A stretch of 45,047 bases of DNA. Source: Fimenecus sp964557975 (GTDB lineage: Bacteria > Bacillota > Clostridia > Oscillospirales > Acutalibacteraceae). Numbering within the stretch: the first letter of the stretch is position 1; the number at the start of each line of letters is the position of its first letter. Shown here in pieces: positions 41,586 through 45,047 of the stretch. The stretch covers positions 1-45,047 of the forward strand of contig CAZLCG010000012.1 of the NCBI GenBank assembly GCA_964557975.1, written 5' to 3'. Both the position numbers and the translations under genes were made by a program. The notes beneath the pieces are model-generated. The model worked only from the letters and a program-made list of their open reading frames with translations, did no database searches and was not told the DNA's origin.

Positions 41586-42707
41586 ATGAAGGTTATTTTT
41601 GCAGCGGGCGGAACGGGCGGTCACATAAACCCTGCGCTTGCGGCGGCGGGCGAGCTGCGAAGAAGACGCCTCGACGCGGAGATACTTTTTATAGGCACTG
41701 CCGAGCATATGGAGTCAAGGCTTGTCCCAGCGGCGGGCTTCGACTTTAAAACGATCCATATTTCGGGCTTCCAAAGAAAAGTTACGGTAAAAAACATTAT
41801 AAAGAATATTAAAACCGTCGGTCTTATGCTTAAATCGACGGATGAAACAAAAAAAATATTAAAATCCTTCAAGCCCGACGCTGTGATAGGCTTCGGCGGA
41901 TATGTCAGCGGCCCCGTTGTAAGGACAGCGGCAAAAATGGGTATTAAAACCGCAATTCATGAGCAGAACGCGTTTCCGGGCGTTACCAATAAGGCTCTTG
42001 CAAAAAAGGTCGACAGAGTAATGCTTACGGTTAAGTCCGCCGAGAAATATCTTTCTCCCAAAACCGAGCCTGTGATTACGGGGCTTCCCGTACGTCACGA
42101 AATCTTTGAAGCCGACAGGGACTTTTCAAGGGCAAAGCTCGGTATCGGCGAAAATCAGATAATGATTCTTTCGATGGGCGGAAGCCTCGGCGCTAAAACA
42201 ATTAACGAGAGTATGACCGAAGTCATTTCGGCTCTGCATTCGGATAAAACCTTTTTCTTTATGCACAGCACGGGCAAATACGGCAAATGGGTTTCTGATA
42301 AGCTGCGTGAAAACGGAGTCAATCTGGCGACGGGCAGTAATGTTGTCGTCAAAGAGTATATTGACGATATGGATGTTTGCCTTTCAGCTGCTGACCTTAT
42401 AATAAGCAGGGCGGGCGCGTCGTCGCTTTCCGAAATCGAAGGCGTGGGCAGGGCGTCCATACTCATTCCGTCGCCGAATGTTGCGGAAAACCACCAGTTT
42501 CACAACGCCATGACGCTTGTAAACCATGAAGCGGCGATGGTTATAGAGGAAAAGGATTTGACCGCCGAAAGGCTTACCGAAGCCGTCAGGGAAATGGCAG
42601 GCAGCAGGGAAAAGCTTGAGCGGTACGGAAAAAACGCAAAAGAGCTTGCCGTTATGAATTCGGCGCAGATGATTTGCGACGTAATTGAAGAGATTGCAGA
42701 AAATTAA
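41586..42707 (+). CDS. murG: Undecaprenyl-PP-MurNAc-pentapeptide GlcNAc transferase
   Basis: MurG makes lipid II from lipid I at the inner face of the membrane. It is a GT-B enzyme with the N-terminal glycine-rich GGTGGHINPALA, HEQNAFPGVTNK, and the C-terminal donor site GGSLGAKTINE and RAGASSLSE. At about 373 residues it is typical. I prefer the ATG at 41586 because AGAGGG ends 6 nt upstream; the ATG at 41583 is just 3 nt from it and adds only one Met. It follows ftsW by 15 nt. Confidence 0.96.
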   Translation: MKVIFAAGGTGGHINPALAAAGELRRRRLDAEILFIGTAEHMESRLVPAAGFDFKTIHISGFQRKVTVKNIIKNIKTVGLMLKSTDETKKILKSFKPDAVIGFGGYVSGPVVRTAAKMGIKTAIHEQNAFPGVTNKALAKKVDRVMLTVKSAEKYLSPKTEPVITGLPVRHEIFEADRDFSRAKLGIGENQIMILSMGGSLGAKTINESMTEVISALHSDKTFFFMHSTGKYGKWVSDKLRENGVNLATGSNVVVKEYIDDMDVCLSAADLIISRAGASSLSEIEGVGRASILIPSPNVAENHQFHNAMTLVNHEAAMVIEEKDLTAERLTEAVREMAGSREKLERYGKNAKELAVMNSAQMICDVIEEIAEN

Positions 42708-42728
42708 CAGATTTTTTCACCTTTGCAT

Positions 42729-42765
42729 AGTATGAAAAGCAGAGAGTTGAAATCTCTTTCATACT
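42729..42765 (+). promoter_or_regulatory. RNA hairpin in the leader of murA
   Basis: A 9-bp stem (AGTATGAAA with TTTCATACT) continues into an inner AGAGA/TCTCT stem. It ends 3 nt before the GAGAGG ribosome site of murA. It has no T tract, so it may control translation or mark an RNA processing site, not termination. Confidence 0.5.
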
Positions 42766-42781
42766 TTGAGAGGTGTGTTTA

Positions 42782-44059
42782 ATGAAAGAAATTGTAATAA
42801 ACGGTTCAAAAAGACTTAACGGCGAAATAGAGGTTCACGGCTCAAAAAACAGCGTTCTGCCGATATTGGCGGCGTCGGTTTTGGCGAACGGAGAATCGGT
42901 TATACATAATTGCCCGAGACTTTCCGACGTTGACGCGGCGGTTAAAATACTTGAACATTTGGGCTGTAAGGTTAAACGCGAGGAGCATACCGTAACGGTC
43001 GACTCTTCCGATATAACAACGAGCGAAATTCCGGATTCTCTTATGCGCGAAATGCGTTCCTCCGTTATATTTTTGGGCGCTATTTTAGGCAGAACCGGCA
43101 AGGCGTTGCTTTCAACTCCGGGAGGGTGTGAAATAGGGCTCAGACCTATTGATATGCATCTCTCCTCCATGGAGCAGCTCGGCGCTTCGGTTGCAAAGGA
43201 GCATGGCAGGCTTGAATTTACCGCCGAAAACGGGCTTAAAGGCGCTAAAATAACCCTTTCCTTCCCGAGCGTCGGAGCAACCGAAAACATCATGATCGCC
43301 GCCTCGGCAGCCGAAGGCACAACCATGATAATGAACGCCGCAAGAGAGCCCGAAATCAGCGATTTGGCGGATTATTTAAACGGGTGCGGCGCAAAAATTC
43401 TCGGCGCGGGGGACAGCACAATAGTTATTCACGGCGTTAAAAGCCTTACAGGCACAACACACACCGTAATTCCCGACAGAATTGCCGCCTCAACTTATTT
43501 AATAGCGGGTGCGATGACTCAGGGAAAGGTTGCCATTAAGGATATAATTCCCGCGCATTTGGGCGCGCTTATTCCCATTCTTACCGAAGCGGGGTGCGAC
43601 ATTACTACGGGCTGCCGAAAAATCTGCCTCAGCGCTCCGCCGAGGCTGTCAAGGGTCAAAACTGTCAGAACAATGCCTTATCCGGGCTTTCCGACTGACG
43701 TTCAGGCGCCGCTCACCGCAATGCTTTCAATAGCCGAAGGAACCTCGGTTATAGTAGAAAATATATTTGAGTGCCGCTTTAAACACATAAGCGAGCTTGC
43801 AAGGCTCGGCGCAAGAATAAGCGTTGAGGGCAGAATGGCGGTAATAGAGGGCGTGCCGTATCTTACGGGCGCGTCGGTAGTAGCTCCCGATTTAAGGGGC
43901 GGCTTTGCGCTTGTGCTTGCGGGACTTGCGGCAAAGGGAGAGACAAGAATTACCGAAATTGAGCATATTGACAGAGGATATGAAGCTCCCGAGGAGTTGT
44001 TAAGAAGGCTCGGGGCGGATATAAAAAGGATAGAAAAAAATGACGCAAAAGGACAGTAG
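42782..44059 (+). CDS. murA: UDP-GlcNAc 1-carboxyvinyltransferase
   Basis: MurA starts peptidoglycan precursor synthesis by adding enolpyruvate from PEP to UDP-GlcNAc. The N-terminal GSKNSVLPILAAS has the active-site Lys22-Asn23, and Cys116 lies in STPGGCEIGLRP, the fosfomycin target residue (sensitive form). DIIPAHLGALI and TDVQAPLTAML mark the second half. I use ATG 42782 because GAGAGG lies 6-8 nt upstream; the open frame extends to a GTG 9 nt earlier. The 3' end overlaps the ftsQ start by 20 bp. Confidence 0.96.
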   Translation: MKEIVINGSKRLNGEIEVHGSKNSVLPILAASVLANGESVIHNCPRLSDVDAAVKILEHLGCKVKREEHTVTVDSSDITTSEIPDSLMREMRSSVIFLGAILGRTGKALLSTPGGCEIGLRPIDMHLSSMEQLGASVAKEHGRLEFTAENGLKGAKITLSFPSVGATENIMIAASAAEGTTMIMNAAREPEISDLADYLNGCGAKILGAGDSTIVIHGVKSLTGTTHTVIPDRIAASTYLIAGAMTQGKVAIKDIIPAHLGALIPILTEAGCDITTGCRKICLSAPPRLSRVKTVRTMPYPGFPTDVQAPLTAMLSIAEGTSVIVENIFECRFKHISELARLGARISVEGRMAVIEGVPYLTGASVVAPDLRGGFALVLAGLAAKGETRITEIEHIDRGYEAPEELLRRLGADIKRIEKNDAKGQ

Positions 44060-44975
44060 ATCAAGAAACAATCCCGATAACGCGCGTTCGCGTCGAAACG
44101 GAGGCTCTGCTCAAAACCACGGCGGAAGAGCCTCGGGCGAGCCTATGTCCGGAGATGAGATCCGCAGGGCGAAGAACATAGAAAGACGCAGAAAACGCAG
44201 AAGAAACAAAATAATAGGTTATTCGCTGGCGATTGCTACGGTTGCAGCCGTTGCCGTGATACTGTCGCTTACCGTATTTTTTAAGATAGAAACCGTTGCC
44301 GTAACAGGCGACGAGATATATAATAACGAACAGATAATTCAGGCGTCCGGTCTGCAAACGGGGGATAGTATGTTCCTCTTTGATAAGGACAGCGTTGAAG
44401 CAAGCATTGAAACAGTTCTTCCCTATGTTGAAATCGCCGAAATAAAAAGAAGCGTTACAGGGACGCTTACAATAAATATAACCGCCGCCGCGGCTTCGCT
44501 TTCGATAGATACGGGCGACGGATATATATTGCTTAACTCCTCGGGCAAGGTGCTTGAGGACGGCGTTACGGTAATAAACGATGATATTTCCGTTTTAAGG
44601 ACAAGCGCGGTTCTTTCGGCTTCATCGGGAAGTATTATACAGCTTGAAAATGAAAAGGATCTTGAGACGGCAGTTCAGATTAAAAAGTATATTGACGAGT
44701 ATGAAATATCTAAAATCAGCGAAATTGACGTAACGGATTATTCGGATATAAGGCTTACCTATGATAACCGCATAGTTTTAAAAATCGGCGTTCCGTCTGA
44801 TTTGGGCGATAAAATTGATTTTATAAAGGCAACGCTTGAAAAGCATGAAGCGGAGGAGCCTGCGTTCAGAGGCACTATAGATTTTACGGTTGAAAATAAG
44901 GCGTATATTAACCCCGAGGATGAAACAACAGCGCCTGCGGCTCAGTCTGACGTTCAGCCGGACGCGGCGGAATAA
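44040..44975 (+). CDS. ftsQ: Cell division protein FtsQ/DivIB
   Basis: The bitopic divisome protein has a long basic, Arg/Asn-rich cytoplasmic tail (residues 1-57), one membrane helix (about 58-80), and a FtsQ-type POTRA domain that begins with FFKIETVAVTGDEIYNNEQIIQASGLQTGDSM. A beta domain and an acidic, Pro/Ala tail follow. At 311 residues it matches DivIB of Firmicutes. The start overlaps murA by 20 bp, in line with translational coupling. About 70 bases follow to the window edge; ftsA or ftsZ may be beyond it. Confidence 0.9.
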   Translation: MTQKDSRSRNNPDNARSRRNGGSAQNHGGRASGEPMSGDEIRRAKNIERRRKRRRNKIIGYSLAIATVAAVAVILSLTVFFKIETVAVTGDEIYNNEQIIQASGLQTGDSMFLFDKDSVEASIETVLPYVEIAEIKRSVTGTLTINITAAAASLSIDTGDGYILLNSSGKVLEDGVTVINDDISVLRTSAVLSASSGSIIQLENEKDLETAVQIKKYIDEYEISKISEIDVTDYSDIRLTYDNRIVLKIGVPSDLGDKIDFIKATLEKHEAEEPAFRGTIDFTVENKAYINPEDETTAPAAQSDVQPDAAE

Positions 44976-45047
44976 TACGGTTTGAGAAAAAATATGTAGG
45001 TTTGTCAATGATGTGTTACAAAATTAGAAAACCTCGCCGTTGGTAAT

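Noticed and set aside
45002..45030. Possible promoter (TTGTCA, 17 nt, TAGAAA) after ftsQ
   Set aside because: The match is weak in the -10 box and the gene it would serve is outside the window.

Overview
The window looks like chromosomal DNA of a spore-forming Clostridia member, most likely of the Oscillospiraceae/Ruminococcaceae (cluster IV) type. The signs are dipicolinate synthase genes (dpaA, dpaB), a SCIFF ranthipeptide precursor with its radical SAM maturase, a Firmicutes-style division/cell-wall (dcw) cluster with a PASTA-bearing transpeptidase, a DNPR-motif (meso-DAP) MurE, purine-rich Shine-Dalgarno sites and many T-tailed hairpin terminators. The family assignment is an inference; no rRNA is present.

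Left part (1-12 kb). A membrane-anchored protein of unknown function diverges from a PLP-dependent Orn/Lys/Arg-decarboxylase-family gene. Next come scfA (51-residue six-cysteine RiPP precursor), an intercistronic terminator, scfB (radical SAM/SPASM maturase) and an aldo/keto reductase. A tightly packed minus-strand run follows: CDF cation transporter, membrane metallophosphoesterase, pyrimidine-nucleoside phosphorylase, sugar O-acetyltransferase, with a DUF2461 gene upstream. An M28-family membrane peptidase has a palindrome overlapping its -35 box.

Middle (12-26 kb). On the minus strand lie murC, a TPR protein and a DUF4037 nucleotidyltransferase-fold protein. dpaA-dpaB (spore dipicolinate) follow on the plus strand. 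An AraC-type regulator diverges from a GH3 beta-glycosidase. Then come a secreted leucine-rich-repeat protein with three C-terminal DUF5648-like repeats, a 300-bp MITE-like element with long terminal inverted repeats (a related shorter copy lies near 12 kb), a membrane-anchored HExxH protein, a cluster of hairpins, and a GPH-family sugar:cation symporter.

Right-centre (26-32 kb). An initiator tRNA-fMet with its own promoter and terminator is followed by a short stretch whose codon use differs from the rest: a zinc-ribbon protein, a half-size EamA transporter and the decayed remains of a small EF-hand gene. Then come a nitroreductase, nicotinate phosphoribosyltransferase overlapping a family I pyrophosphatase by 4 bp, and a CapA-family protein.

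Right (32-45 kb). The dcw cluster is mraZ-rsmH-ftsL-pbp(PASTA)-murE-murF-mraY-ftsW-murG-murA-ftsQ(divIB), with a strong promoter and MraZ-like direct repeats at its head. No murD is present, although its usual place is between mraY and ftsW, and murC is about 17 kb upstream. Three conserved-looking RNA hairpins sit between cistrons of this cluster.

The most notable observations are: a SCIFF peptide in which the residues matching the canonical thioether donor and acceptor (Cys32 and Thr37) are both serine while a new Cys46 is present; a terminator between precursor and maturase; a 73-nt closed-stem RNA element between ftsL and the PBP gene; a MITE-like element; a CDF transporter with Asn-xxx-Asp at both metal-site helices; and the EF-hand pseudogene.
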